From: Betaproteobacteria bacterium
GTDB lineage: Bacteria; Pseudomonadota; Gammaproteobacteria; Burkholderiales; Nitrosomonadaceae
NCBI GenBank assembly: GCA_022601315.1
Contig: JAHZIU010000252.1
Coordinates: 1 to 6,261 of the forward strand
DNA: 6,261 nucleotides
Reading direction: 5' to 3'
The notes below the pieces were generated by a model. That model worked only from the letters and a program-made list of their open reading frames with translations, made no database searches and was not told the DNA's origin. This document shows positions 1-6,261 of the stretch, piece after piece (the first letter of the stretch is position 1; every line of letters starts with the position of its first letter). The position numbers were made by a program, and so were the translations under genes.

Positions 1-1044
1 GGTATGACAGTGGTATGTGGTGATTCGCATACCAGTACACATGGTGCGTTTGGTTGTCTGGCATTTGGTATTGGCACTTCGGAAGTTGAACATGTTTTGG
101 CGACGCAATGTTTACTCATGAAAAAAGCCAAAGCAATGCAAATAATTGTGCAAGGTGAATTGAGTTTGGGTGTTACGGCTAAAGATATTGCATTGGCGAT
201 TATTGGTCAGATTGGTACAGCCGGTGGTACCGGGTATGCGATAGAATTCACTGGTAGTGCCATTCGTGCGTTATCGATGGAAGGGCGTATGACATTGTGT
301 AATATGGCCATTGAAGCGGGTGCGCGTGCTGGTATGGTGGCGGTTGATGATACAACGATTGAATATATCAGAGGACGCCCTTTTGCGCCGCGAGGTGCAA
401 TGTGGGATAAAGCGGTGAATTACTGGCGTACGTTGCATAGCGACCCTTGTGCGGATTTTGACCATGTTGTCACTTTGGATGCTGCACAAATTAAACCGCA
501 GGTAACCTGGGGCACCTCTCCTGAAATGGTGACCACTATTGATGGAACAGTACCCAACCCAGCGGATATTGCAGATGATGTAAAACGCCATGATATGGAA
601 CAAGCACTAAAATACATGGGGTTGTATGCAAATACGCCGATTAGAGATATTGCCATTGATAAAGTGTTTATTGGTTCTTGTACCAATTCACGCATTGAGG
701 ATTTGCGAGTGGCCGCGCAGGCGATCGAAGGTAAACAGGTTTCAGCAAGTGTAAAATTAGCAATGGTTGTGCCAGGTTCCGGTTTGGTTAAAAAACAGGC
801 CGAAGAAGAAGGTTTGGATAAAATTTTTCAGGCCGCCGGATTTGAATGGCGTGAACCAGGTTGCTCCATGTGCCTGGCAATGAATGATGACCGCTTGGCG
901 CCTGGAGAACGCTGTGCATCTACATCTAATCGTAATTTTGAGGGTCGCCAAGGTCCAGGTGGCCGCACGCATCTAGTCAGTCCTGCTATGGCAGCGGCAG
1001 CGGCTGTGGCAGGACATTTTGTTGACGTGAATGAGATTAAATAA
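1..1044 (+). CDS. leuC: 3-isopropylmalate dehydratase large subunit, 5'-truncated by window edge
   Basis: Large subunit of isopropylmalate isomerase. With LeuD it interconverts 2-isopropylmalate and 3-isopropylmalate in cytoplasmic leucine synthesis. The frame is open from base 1 and ends at TAA 1042-1044. The visible 347 codons begin inside the protein at the aconitase-family signature [13 protein letters not shown], so roughly 120 N-terminal residues of a usual 465-470 lie upstream. The ATG at 4 is internal, not the start. The three expected [4Fe-4S] ligands are present: Cys in [12 protein letters not shown] (visible codon 227) and two in [11 protein letters not shown] (codons 288 and 291). 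The spacing agrees with the E. coli protein as I recall it. The C-terminal substrate region with [20 protein letters not shown] is intact. The [10 protein letters not shown] form and the separate small subunit downstream favour LeuC over aconitase or homoaconitase. Nothing suggests loss of function. Confidence 0.97.
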   Translation, partial: GMTVVCGDSHTSTHGAFGCLAFGIGTSEVEHVLATQCLLMKKAKAMQIIVQGELSLGVTAKDIALAIIGQIGTAGGTGYAIEFTGSAIRALSMEGRMTLCNMAIEAGARAGMVAVDDTTIEYIRGRPFAPRGAMWDKAVNYWRTLHSDPCADFDHVVTLDAAQIKPQVTWGTSPEMVTTIDGTVPNPADIADDVKRHDMEQALKYMGLYANTPIRDIAIDKVFIGSCTNSRIEDLRVAAQAIEGKQVSASVKLAMVVPGSGLVKKQAEEEGLDKIFQAAGFEWREPGCSMCLAMNDDRLAPGERCASTSNRNFEGRQGPGGRTHLVSPAMAAAAAVAGHFVDVNEIK

Positions 1045-1080
1045 ATCATTGGAATACCTGTTTTTATGAAGGGAGAAGTT

Positions 1081-1206
1081 ATGAAAATATTATCAACGAT
1101 GATTATTTTAACAACAGTTCTTTATTTAACTGCTTGTAATACGATGGCGGGTGTTGGTAAAGACATACAAAAGGGTGGTGAAGCACTTGAGCGTTCAGCA
1201 CAGTAG
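1081..1206 (+). CDS. Entericidin A/B-family small lipoprotein
   Basis: A 41-residue precursor: ATG at 1081, TAG at 1204-1206. A good ribosome binding site, AAGGGAG at 1069-1075, lies 5 bases before the ATG. Residues 1-18 form a lipoprotein signal peptide with Lys2, a hydrophobic core and the lipobox LTAC. Cys19 would be lipidated, leaving a mature peptide of about 23 residues. The mature part begins CNTMAGVGKDIQKGGEAL, which matches the CNT-x-x-G-x-G-x-D-I pattern of E. coli EcnA and EcnB. In E. coli these are envelope lipoproteins described as a toxin/antidote pair linked to stationary-phase lysis. Many family members elsewhere stand alone with unknown role, and only one copy is seen here. 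Asn20 follows the Cys, so no Asp+2 inner-membrane retention signal is seen; outer-membrane sorting is inferred. The gene starts 36 bases after leuC and ends 7 bases before leuD, so it is probably cotranscribed with them. Confidence 0.88.
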   Translation: MKILSTMIILTTVLYLTACNTMAGVGKDIQKGGEALERSAQ

Positions 1207-1213
1207 ATAGCTA

Positions 1214-1852
1214 ATGGAAAAATTTAATAAGTTTAGTGGCCTTGTGGCGCCAATGGATCGTGCGAATGTCGATACGGATGCGATCATACCCAAGCAGTTT
1301 CTTAAATCTATCAAGCGCTCCGGTTTCGGCCAAAATTTATTTGATGAATGGCGTTATCTTGATCATGGTGAGCCGGGCATGGATATTTCTCAACGCCAGC
1401 TGAACCAAGAGTTCATTTTAAACCAGCCGCGTTATCAGGGTGCTGAAATATTGTTGGCGCGTGCTAATTTTGGCTGCGGATCAAGTCGGGAGCATGCACC
1501 TTGGTCTCTACAGGACTATGGGTTTCGTGTAATTATCGCGCCAAGTTTTGCAGATATATTTTTTAATAATTGTTTCAAAATTGGAATATTGCCCGTTATT
1601 CTCAGTGCTGAAGTGATGGATCAGCTCTTTGAGGAAGTGAAATCTGCTGATGGATACAGTTTAATGGTAGATCTGCAGGAACAGTCCGTGTTGACACCAA
1701 ATGGTGAAGCGTTTCGCTTTGAAGTGGATTCGTTTCGGAAACATTGTCTGCTAAACGGTTTGGATGAAATCGGACTGACTTTAGAGAAGGCTGAGAAAAT
1801 CAAACAGTTTGAACAACAAAGACGTGAACAACAACCTTGGTTATTTACGTAA
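1214..1852 (+). CDS. leuD: 3-isopropylmalate dehydratase small subunit
   Basis: Swivel-domain subunit that completes the LeuCD isomerase active site. The 212-residue product is close to the usual 200-215. Landmarks in order: [22 protein letters not shown] near the N terminus, the strongly conserved [13 protein letters not shown] with Cys88, Arg92, Glu93 and His94, then [22 protein letters not shown], and near the C terminus [17 protein letters not shown]. The ATG at 1214 fits the family N terminus ([11 protein letters not shown]) and no better start is in frame. No clear Shine-Dalgarno precedes it: the 7 bases after the upstream lipoprotein's TAG are ATAGCTA. Translation may therefore depend on coupling to that gene (inference). 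leuB follows after 28 bases. The protein looks complete and functional. Confidence 0.97.
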   Translation: MEKFNKFSGLVAPMDRANVDTDAIIPKQFLKSIKRSGFGQNLFDEWRYLDHGEPGMDISQRQLNQEFILNQPRYQGAEILLARANFGCGSSREHAPWSLQDYGFRVIIAPSFADIFFNNCFKIGILPVILSAEVMDQLFEEVKSADGYSLMVDLQEQSVLTPNGEAFRFEVDSFRKHCLLNGLDEIGLTLEKAEKIKQFEQQRREQQPWLFT

Positions 1853-1880
1853 ATAATCGTGTTAATTGATTTGGAATAAT

Positions 1881-2942
1881 ATGAAAATTGCGGTATTGGC
1901 TGGTGATGGTATTGGCCCGGAAATTATTACACAAGCAATACGTGTGTTAGATGTTTTAAAAGCAGATGGTCTTAATTTTGAGTTAGAACATGGACTAATC
2001 GGTGGCTGCGCGGTCGATGCAACGGGAGAACCTTATCCTGAAGCAACACATCAATTGGTTACTAAAGCGGATGCAATTTTGCTCGGTGCAGTCGGTGGCC
2101 CACAATATGATGCACTACCACGTCCACAACGCCCGGAAAGGGGCTTACTGGCAATCCGCAAGGCGCTTAATTTGTTTGCTAACTTGCGGCCAGCCATACT
2201 TTATGCAGAGCTGGCAGAAGCTTCAAGTTTGAAACCAGAAGTAGTGGCTAGTCTTGATATTATGATTGTGCGCGAGTTAACTGGCGATATTTATTTTGGC
2301 GAGCCACGTGGAATAGAGCAACGAGATGGACAGCGTGTTGGTTTTAATACAATGATTTATAGTGAAGCTGAAATTCGCAGAATTGCGCATGTGGCTTTTC
2401 AGGCGGCTGACAAAAGAAATAAAAAGTTATGCTCGGTCGATAAAATGAATGTATTGGAATGTACGCAATTGTGGCGTGACGTGGTGATCGAAGTGTCAAA
2501 AGAATACCCACAAGTGGCGCTTTCGCATATGTTGGTAGATAATGCCGCAATGCAGTTAGTACGTGCACCAAAACAATTTGATGTGATTGTGACAGGTAAT
2601 ATGTTTGGTGATATTTTGTCCGATGAGGCCTCCATGTTAACGGGATCAATAGGCATGCTGCCTTCTGCATCATTGGATGAAAATAACAAAGGGTTATATG
2701 AACCCATCCACGGTTCAGCACCTGATATCGCGGGACAGGATGTTGCCAATCCATTGGCGACGATTCTTTCCGTTGCGATGATGTTACGTTATACCTTTAA
2801 CCAGGAAGCGGCTGCGCAACGTATAGAAAGTGCAGTACAAAAAGTTTTGCAACAAGGTTTTCGTACCAGTGATATTGCTGCATCAGGGTTGCAAACAATA
2901 GGAACACAGGCGATGGGCGATGCGGTATTGTCACATTTGTAA
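1881..2942 (+). CDS. leuB: 3-isopropylmalate dehydrogenase
   Basis: Oxidatively decarboxylates 3-isopropylmalate to 2-oxoisocaproate using NAD+ and a divalent metal; a cytoplasmic homodimer in the family. I start it at ATG 1881, giving [15 protein letters not shown] at the N terminus (353 residues). A TTG at 1866 would add MIWNN, which the family lacks, while GGA at 1873-1875 sits 5 bases before 1881. Seen in order: GDGIGPE; the arginine-bearing loop [32 protein letters not shown] with Arg131 and Tyr138; Lys188 in SVDKMNV; Asp220 in [11 protein letters not shown]; the metal-binding Asp244 and Asp248 in [13 protein letters not shown]; and the NAD-binding [19 protein letters not shown]. The [10 protein letters not shown] loop distinguishes it from isocitrate and tartrate dehydrogenases. 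It follows leuD by 28 bases in the same probable operon. All expected catalytic residues are present. Confidence 0.97.
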   Translation: MKIAVLAGDGIGPEIITQAIRVLDVLKADGLNFELEHGLIGGCAVDATGEPYPEATHQLVTKADAILLGAVGGPQYDALPRPQRPERGLLAIRKALNLFANLRPAILYAELAEASSLKPEVVASLDIMIVRELTGDIYFGEPRGIEQRDGQRVGFNTMIYSEAEIRRIAHVAFQAADKRNKKLCSVDKMNVLECTQLWRDVVIEVSKEYPQVALSHMLVDNAAMQLVRAPKQFDVIVTGNMFGDILSDEASMLTGSIGMLPSASLDENNKGLYEPIHGSAPDIAGQDVANPLATILSVAMMLRYTFNQEAAAQRIESAVQKVLQQGFRTSDIAASGLQTIGTQAMGDAVLSHL

Positions 2943-2987
2943 TATTCAAGATATCAAATAATTTATGAATCTATTGTACTGTTTAAC

Positions 2988-3006
2988 AATTCATTTTTCA
3001 TGAATT
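2988..3006. repeat. AT-rich inverted repeat in the leuB-asd gap
   Basis: Arms AATTCAT (2988-2994) and ATGAATT (3000-3006) are perfect complements around a 5-base TTTTC loop. It lies 46 bases after the leuB stop. The stem has only one G-C pair and no T run follows, so it is a poor intrinsic terminator. It could be an operator-like site or chance in AT-rich DNA. A separate 10-base perfect palindrome, AGTTCGAACT, follows at 3008-3017. I see no convincing -35/-10 pair in the 125-base gap 2943-3067. Confidence 0.35.
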
Positions 3007-3067
3007 TAGTTCGAACTTGTGTTGTAGATTCTGAGTAATTTCTTAATTCTAGGAAGATGGATAAGCG

Positions 3068-4180
3068 ATGAAGCAAGTTGGTTTTGTAGGCTGGCGGGGT
3101 ATGGTTGGTTCAGTATTAATGCAACGTATGCGTGAGGAAAATGATTTTTCTCTGATTGACCCTGTATTCTTTACAACGTCGCAGAAGGGTGAAAAAGGTC
3201 CAGATATCGGAAAGGATATTCCGCTACTGCAAGATGCTTTTGAACTCTCAGCACTGGCTGAGATGGAGATTATAATTTCCTGTCAGGGCGGTGATTATAC
3301 TAATAAAATTGTACATGAATTACGTAAATCAGGATGGCAGGGCTATTGGGTTGATGCTGCATCAGCATTACGCATGAAAGATGATGCGGTGATTATTCTT
3401 GATCCGGTAAATAAGCCTGTCATCGAAAAAGCACTTGATGAAGGTGTGAAGAACTATATTGGCGGTAATTGTACGGTTAGTCTGATGTTAATGGCAGTTG
3501 GTGGGTTGTTTGAAAAAGGCATGGTTGAGTGGATGAATGCCATGACTTACCAGGCAGCTTCCGGTGCAGGCGCACGCAATATGCGTGAATTGCTCAACCA
3601 AATGGGCGAGGCGCATCGCGTTGCAAAAGATCTATTAGATGACCCTGCGTCAAGTATTTTGGAAATTGACCGTGAAGTTGCCGGGGCGCTACGTGACGAA
3701 GAATTTCCTGTTGAAAACTTTGGTGTGCCTCTAGCAGGCAGCTTGATACCCTGGATTGACAAAGCAGTTGAAAATGGGCAAAGCCGTGAAGAATGGAAAG
3801 GTCAGGCTGAAACCAATAAAATCATTGGCCAACATGACCATAATATTCCAGTTGACGGGATTTGTGTGCGCGTTGGCGCCATGCGTTGCCACAGTCAGGC
3901 ACTGACCATTAAGCTAAAGCAAGATATTCCATTGGATGAAATTGAAGCGGTCATTGCAAATGCAAATGAGTGGGTACATGTTGTACCGAATGAACGCGAA
4001 GCGACTACTTCGAGATTAACGCCGACAGCGGTGACAGGGACTTTATCAATACCGGTTGGGCGTGTACGGAAATTGACAATGGGTGGGGAATATCTTTCTG
4101 TTTTTACTGTGGGTGATCAGCTACTCTGGGGAGCGGCAGAACCACTTAGAAGAATGTTACGTATTCTAGTGCAACAATAG
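3068..4180 (+). CDS. asd: Aspartate-semialdehyde dehydrogenase
   Basis: Reduces L-aspartyl-4-phosphate to aspartate 4-semialdehyde with NADPH, the branch point to diaminopimelate/lysine, threonine and methionine; cytoplasmic. The 370-residue product (E. coli about 367) is of the long Gram-negative type. It shows the NADP-binding start [15 protein letters not shown] (Gly8, Gly11, Gly14), CQGGDYTN from Cys72, the nucleophile Cys135 in [27 protein letters not shown], the stretch [15 protein letters not shown], then [16 protein letters not shown], Arg268 in CVRVGAMR, the acid/base His275 in RCHSQA, and the C-terminal [19 protein letters not shown]. The start at 3068 matches the family N terminus. 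The ribosome site is modest: GGA at 3059-3061 is 6 bases away, while the better AGGA at 3051-3054 is 13 bases away. It lies 125 bases after leuB and may be read through from it or have its own promoter; the sequence does not decide. Confidence 0.98.
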   Translation: MKQVGFVGWRGMVGSVLMQRMREENDFSLIDPVFFTTSQKGEKGPDIGKDIPLLQDAFELSALAEMEIIISCQGGDYTNKIVHELRKSGWQGYWVDAASALRMKDDAVIILDPVNKPVIEKALDEGVKNYIGGNCTVSLMLMAVGGLFEKGMVEWMNAMTYQAASGAGARNMRELLNQMGEAHRVAKDLLDDPASSILEIDREVAGALRDEEFPVENFGVPLAGSLIPWIDKAVENGQSREEWKGQAETNKIIGQHDHNIPVDGICVRVGAMRCHSQALTIKLKQDIPLDEIEAVIANANEWVHVVPNEREATTSRLTPTAVTGTLSIPVGRVRKLTMGGEYLSVFTVGDQLLWGAAEPLRRMLRILVQQ

Positions 4181-4319
4181 TGCTTCTGTTCATTTGATTA
4201 AGTATACAAAGCAACAAGGTTGGTTTCTTGATAATGGAAAAGCCGTTAATCTGAATTTACCGTTTACCTGTTAGATTGAAATTTCGTAGATATCAAATTG
4301 AAAGCGTACTATTTGTATT

Positions 4320-4343
4320 TTAACAACGGTTAACAGTTTTTTT
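4320..4343 (+). terminator. Weak candidate Rho-independent terminator after asd
   Basis: TTAAC (4320-4324) pairs with GTTAA (4329-4333) around an AACG loop, followed three bases later by seven T (4337-4343). The layout is that of an intrinsic terminator, but the stem is only 5 bp with one G-C pair and lies 140 bases beyond the asd stop. It may not be stable enough to work. Confidence 0.2.
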
Positions 4344-4398
4344 GTTCAAATCTAGCTATACACTACTGTTCATAGGTTTTTTGTGAAATGAATTAGCA

Positions 4399-4416
4399 TA
4401 TAATACGATTTATAAT
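4399..4416 (+). promoter_or_regulatory. Candidate fimV promoter: two TATAAT boxes
   Basis: Two perfect TATAAT hexamers, 4399-4404 and 4411-4416, have starts 12 bases apart and stand 74-91 bases upstream of the fimV start. Neither has a good -35 at 16-18 bases (GTTTTT or TTTTTT for the first, ATGAAT for the second) and neither has the extended TGN motif. Position and perfect -10 match support a promoter; poor -35 elements suggest it is weak or activator-dependent. AT-rich context could also give these matches by chance. Confidence 0.4.
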
Positions 4417-4475
4417 CCTTGTTTATGTGAATACGGTGTAATGTTAGCCTAGCATCATTTGTCTTCCAAGAACTA

Positions 4476-4482
4476 AAGAGGG
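4476..4482 (+). promoter_or_regulatory. Ribosome binding site fixing the fimV GTG start
   Basis: AAGAGGG ends 7 bases before GTG 4490-4492. It is a strong purine-rich site at normal spacing, and no ATG in the fimV frame occurs near the protein's N terminus. It is the main local support for the GTG start. Confidence 0.75.
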
Positions 4483-4489
4483 TATCTCT

Positions 4490-6261
4490 GTGTACAATTC
4501 TTCTTTTAGAACGTGTTTGTTCGTAATTGTCTTGTTGTTCCTGTTATTGTCACCCTTGGTAGTTCATGCTGCCGGGCTTGGAAAGCTAACACTCAATTCG
4601 GCTCTGGGACAACCACTACAAGCTGAAATAGACATTGTCTCGGTTAATAATGACGAGCTTTCCTCCTTAAAAGTAGAATTGGCGTCTCGTGATGCATTTA
4701 CTCAGGCGGGTATTCGCTATGAGTCTTTTTTCTCAACATTTAATGTTTCTATAGAACCACGTGATAATGGCGAGCCTTACGTTATTATTACTTCGCCACA
4801 ATCTATCAATGAACCGTTTCTGAATATATTGGTAGAGTTAAGCTGGGCTTCCGGGCGTTTATTGCGTGAATACACGGTATTACTTGATCCCATTGAGTAT
4901 GATCGGCCTGCGCCCGTAGCACCGACAGTTCGGTCTGTACCGGAAGTTATCGAAACAGCCGTTGATATTCCTGAACAAACACCACAAATTGATGACGAAG
5001 CAAGTAGGTCAAGTGAGCCTGAGCCAACACCAGCGCCAGCTACTGTTGCACCGAACAGAAGTGACACATACGGTCCTGTGGCTCGTGGTGATACTTTATC
5101 CGGTATTGTGGGCCAGATTACTCCGGAAGGTGTTAACCTCAATCAAATGCTGGTTGCAGTGTACCGTGCAAATCGTGAGGCATTCATTGATAACAACATG
5201 AATTTGCTAAGGGTGGGCGTATTACTGCGTATACCTGACAGTAGCGAAATCATGGAAATTGATGTGGCTGAAGCAAATGCTGAAGTAAAAATTCAGGTGG
5301 CGGACTGGCGTAGTTATCGTGAAAAATTGGTAGAAGCGGCAAATGAAGCACAGCCATCCGAAGTATTAAGCCAAGCTGATTCTGGTCAAATAACAACTTC
5401 AGTTGAGAATGATGTTGCCATGCTTAATGGGGGGCCGGAAGAAGTGCTCCGCTTATCGAGTGGGGATTTGGAAGGGGAGGACTCAGATACTTCCATGATG
5501 GATCGTCTTCGCATGACCGAAGAAGACGCCATTGCGCATACTTTGGCATTGCAAGAAGCTAATGAACGTGTAGCAATGCTGGAGAAACAAGTTGAAGATT
5601 TGCAGCAATTGTTAGAATTGAAGCTGCCTGATCTTGCGCAGGCGCAACATCAGGCTGAGGCTCTTTCAGAAATAGATACTAAGTCTGAATCTGATGCATT
5701 TGAGATTATTACTTCTTCACCAGAATTAAAATCAGATGAAGAATTTGAATTTTCGCCAGAGCAGGAAGCGAGTGAGTATTCCGATTCGTTCATGGATGAA
5801 ACGATACAAGAACCTATTGTTGCCCCAGATCCAATTATAGAAGAAGTAATACCTGAACCTGTTGCGAGTCCTGCACCACTTCCCATTGAGGAAGAAGTGT
5901 CTTATATGGATCTGGTAATGGGAAATATTGAATATGTCGTTGGCGCGTTGTTGGCGTTGCTTGGTGTATTATTTTTCATTAAAAGGCGACAGCAAAAGTC
6001 AGAGGAAGAAGTAGATATGGATGATATGGATTTCGAGGATACGCCGGAATCCATACGTAATAAAATGGCTGCAGTAGCCGCAGCTGAAACTGCATCTTCG
6101 ATGGATTCAGATAATTCACCGTCTGATTCTAATGAAGCCACCGAATTAGAGAATGCCAACGCGTTACAGGCTGAAGAAACTCAGGAAGCTGATTTTGAGA
6201 AAGATACAGATTTCTTCCCGGAAGAGAAAGCTTTTGATGCACAAGCTGACGAGAATATAGA
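4490..6261 (+). CDS. fimV: FimV-family pilus assembly / polar scaffold protein, cut by right edge
   Basis: The frame starts at GTG 4490 and is open to the window end: 590 whole codons, no stop seen. Residues 1-27 are a signal peptide with a long Leu/Val core, probably cut after VHA. Residues 28-134 match the FimV N-terminal domain, from AGLGKLTLNSALGQPLQAEI to the hallmark SWASGRLLREYTVLLDP. A Pro/Glu-rich linker leads to a LysM-like peptidoglycan-binding domain (about 194-249, from YGPVARGDTLSGI to LLRIP). ADWRSYREKL (271-280) is typical of the family. A coiled coil (about 341-379) has heptad positions L354, V361, V368, L375. An acidic linker precedes one membrane helix (about 480-497) and KRR, giving a periplasmic N side and a cytoplasmic acidic tail. 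Pseudomonas FimV supports PilQ secretin assembly and polar localisation; the C-terminal FimV domain would lie beyond the window. Alternative: another LysM scaffold, but the N domain argues against it. Confidence 0.93.
   Translation, partial: MYNSSFRTCLFVIVLLFLLLSPLVVHAAGLGKLTLNSALGQPLQAEIDIVSVNNDELSSLKVELASRDAFTQAGIRYESFFSTFNVSIEPRDNGEPYVIITSPQSINEPFLNILVELSWASGRLLREYTVLLDPIEYDRPAPVAPTVRSVPEVIETAVDIPEQTPQIDDEASRSSEPEPTPAPATVAPNRSDTYGPVARGDTLSGIVGQITPEGVNLNQMLVAVYRANREAFIDNNMNLLRVGVLLRIPDSSEIMEIDVAEANAEVKIQVADWRSYREKLVEAANEAQPSEVLSQADSGQITTSVENDVAMLNGGPEEVLRLSSGDLEGEDSDTSMMDRLRMTEEDAIAHTLALQEANERVAMLEKQVEDLQQLLELKLPDLAQAQHQAEALSEIDTKSESDAFEIITSSPELKSDEEFEFSPEQEASEYSDSFMDETIQEPIVAPDPIIEEVIPEPVASPAPLPIEEEVSYMDLVMGNIEYVVGALLALLGVLFFIKRRQQKSEEEVDMDDMDFEDTPESIRNKMAAVAAAETASSMDSDNSPSDSNEATELENANALQAEETQEADFEKDTDFFPEEKAFDAQADENI

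Larger units (their letters stand above)
4181..4489. other. 309-base intergenic region between asd and fimV
   Basis: An AT-rich stretch with no credible coding frame; the longest ATG frame I noticed on the + strand is a few codons. It should hold the end of the asd transcript and the fimV promoter. Contents that can be named: a weak hairpin with a T run (4320-4343), two TATAAT hexamers (4399-4416), an imperfect palindrome ATGTTAGCCTAGCAT (4441-4455), and the 8-mer CTGTTCAT occurring twice (4186-4193 and 4366-4373). The 8-mer pair may be chance. No tRNA, riboswitch or mobile-element end was recognised. Confidence 0.7.

Noticed and set aside
4..6. ATG at 4 as the start of leuC
   Set aside because: The frame is open to base 1 and the sequence here corresponds to about residue 120 of LeuC, so this Met is internal.
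1866..1880. TTG start for leuB adding MIWNN
   Set aside because: LeuB proteins begin at [18 protein letters not shown] 1881 gives exactly this, with a GGA 5 bases upstream. The extension is not family-like.
2344..2754. Two overlapping minus-strand frames inside leuB (136 and 116 codons)
   Set aside because: They are shadows of a well-conserved leuB region with no recognisable domain or ribosome site.
4777..5142. Minus-strand open frame of 121 codons
   Set aside because: It lies wholly antisense to fimV, its Ser/Gly/Thr-rich translation mirrors the acidic, Pro-rich fimV codons, and no family is recognisable.
5650..6159. Two Ser-rich minus-strand frames (5650-5886 and 5902-6159)
   Set aside because: Runs of Ser arise from reading GAA/GAT-rich acidic fimV codons backwards; the sense frame has clear FimV architecture.
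1..6261. Undescribed defence, mobile or RNA-based system
   Set aside because: Every sizeable coding region is a recognised housekeeping or envelope gene in a familiar order. I saw no transposase, integrase, direct-repeat array, tRNA or structured RNA, and no abrupt change in codon use.

Overview
The window is ordinary chromosomal DNA of a Gram-negative proteobacterium, most likely a betaproteobacterium; Nitrosomonadaceae is my best guess. This rests on the gene order leuC, entericidin-like lipoprotein, leuD, leuB, asd, fimV, all on the + strand, which I recall as a recurring betaproteobacterial arrangement. The base composition is only moderate in GC. Genus is a guess from memory, not something the sequence proves.

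Layout: 1-1044 is the 3' three quarters of leuC, whose start lies left of the window. 1081-1206 is a 41-residue entericidin-type lipoprotein gene. 1214-1852 is leuD, 1881-2942 is leuB (start moved inward from the TTG at 1866 to the ATG at 1881), and 3068-4180 is asd. A 309-base stretch without a gene (4181-4489) carries the probable fimV promoter region. From 4490 to the right edge runs an open frame for FimV, begun by GTG and cut by the window end.

Working together: LeuC and LeuD are the two subunits of isopropylmalate isomerase and LeuB is the next enzyme, so the left half is the core of leucine biosynthesis and is probably one transcription unit. Asd makes aspartate semialdehyde, the branch point to lysine, diaminopimelate, threonine and methionine. 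FimV is an inner-membrane, peptidoglycan-binding scaffold linked to type IV pili and cell-pole organisation. The small lipoprotein has no known metabolic tie to leucine synthesis.

I found no mobile element, CRISPR array, RNA gene or evidence of recent transfer, and no undescribed system. The points most worth a second look are the lipoprotein gene embedded between the two subunit genes of one enzyme, the lack of a clear ribosome binding site for leuD directly after it, and the regulatory region ahead of fimV.
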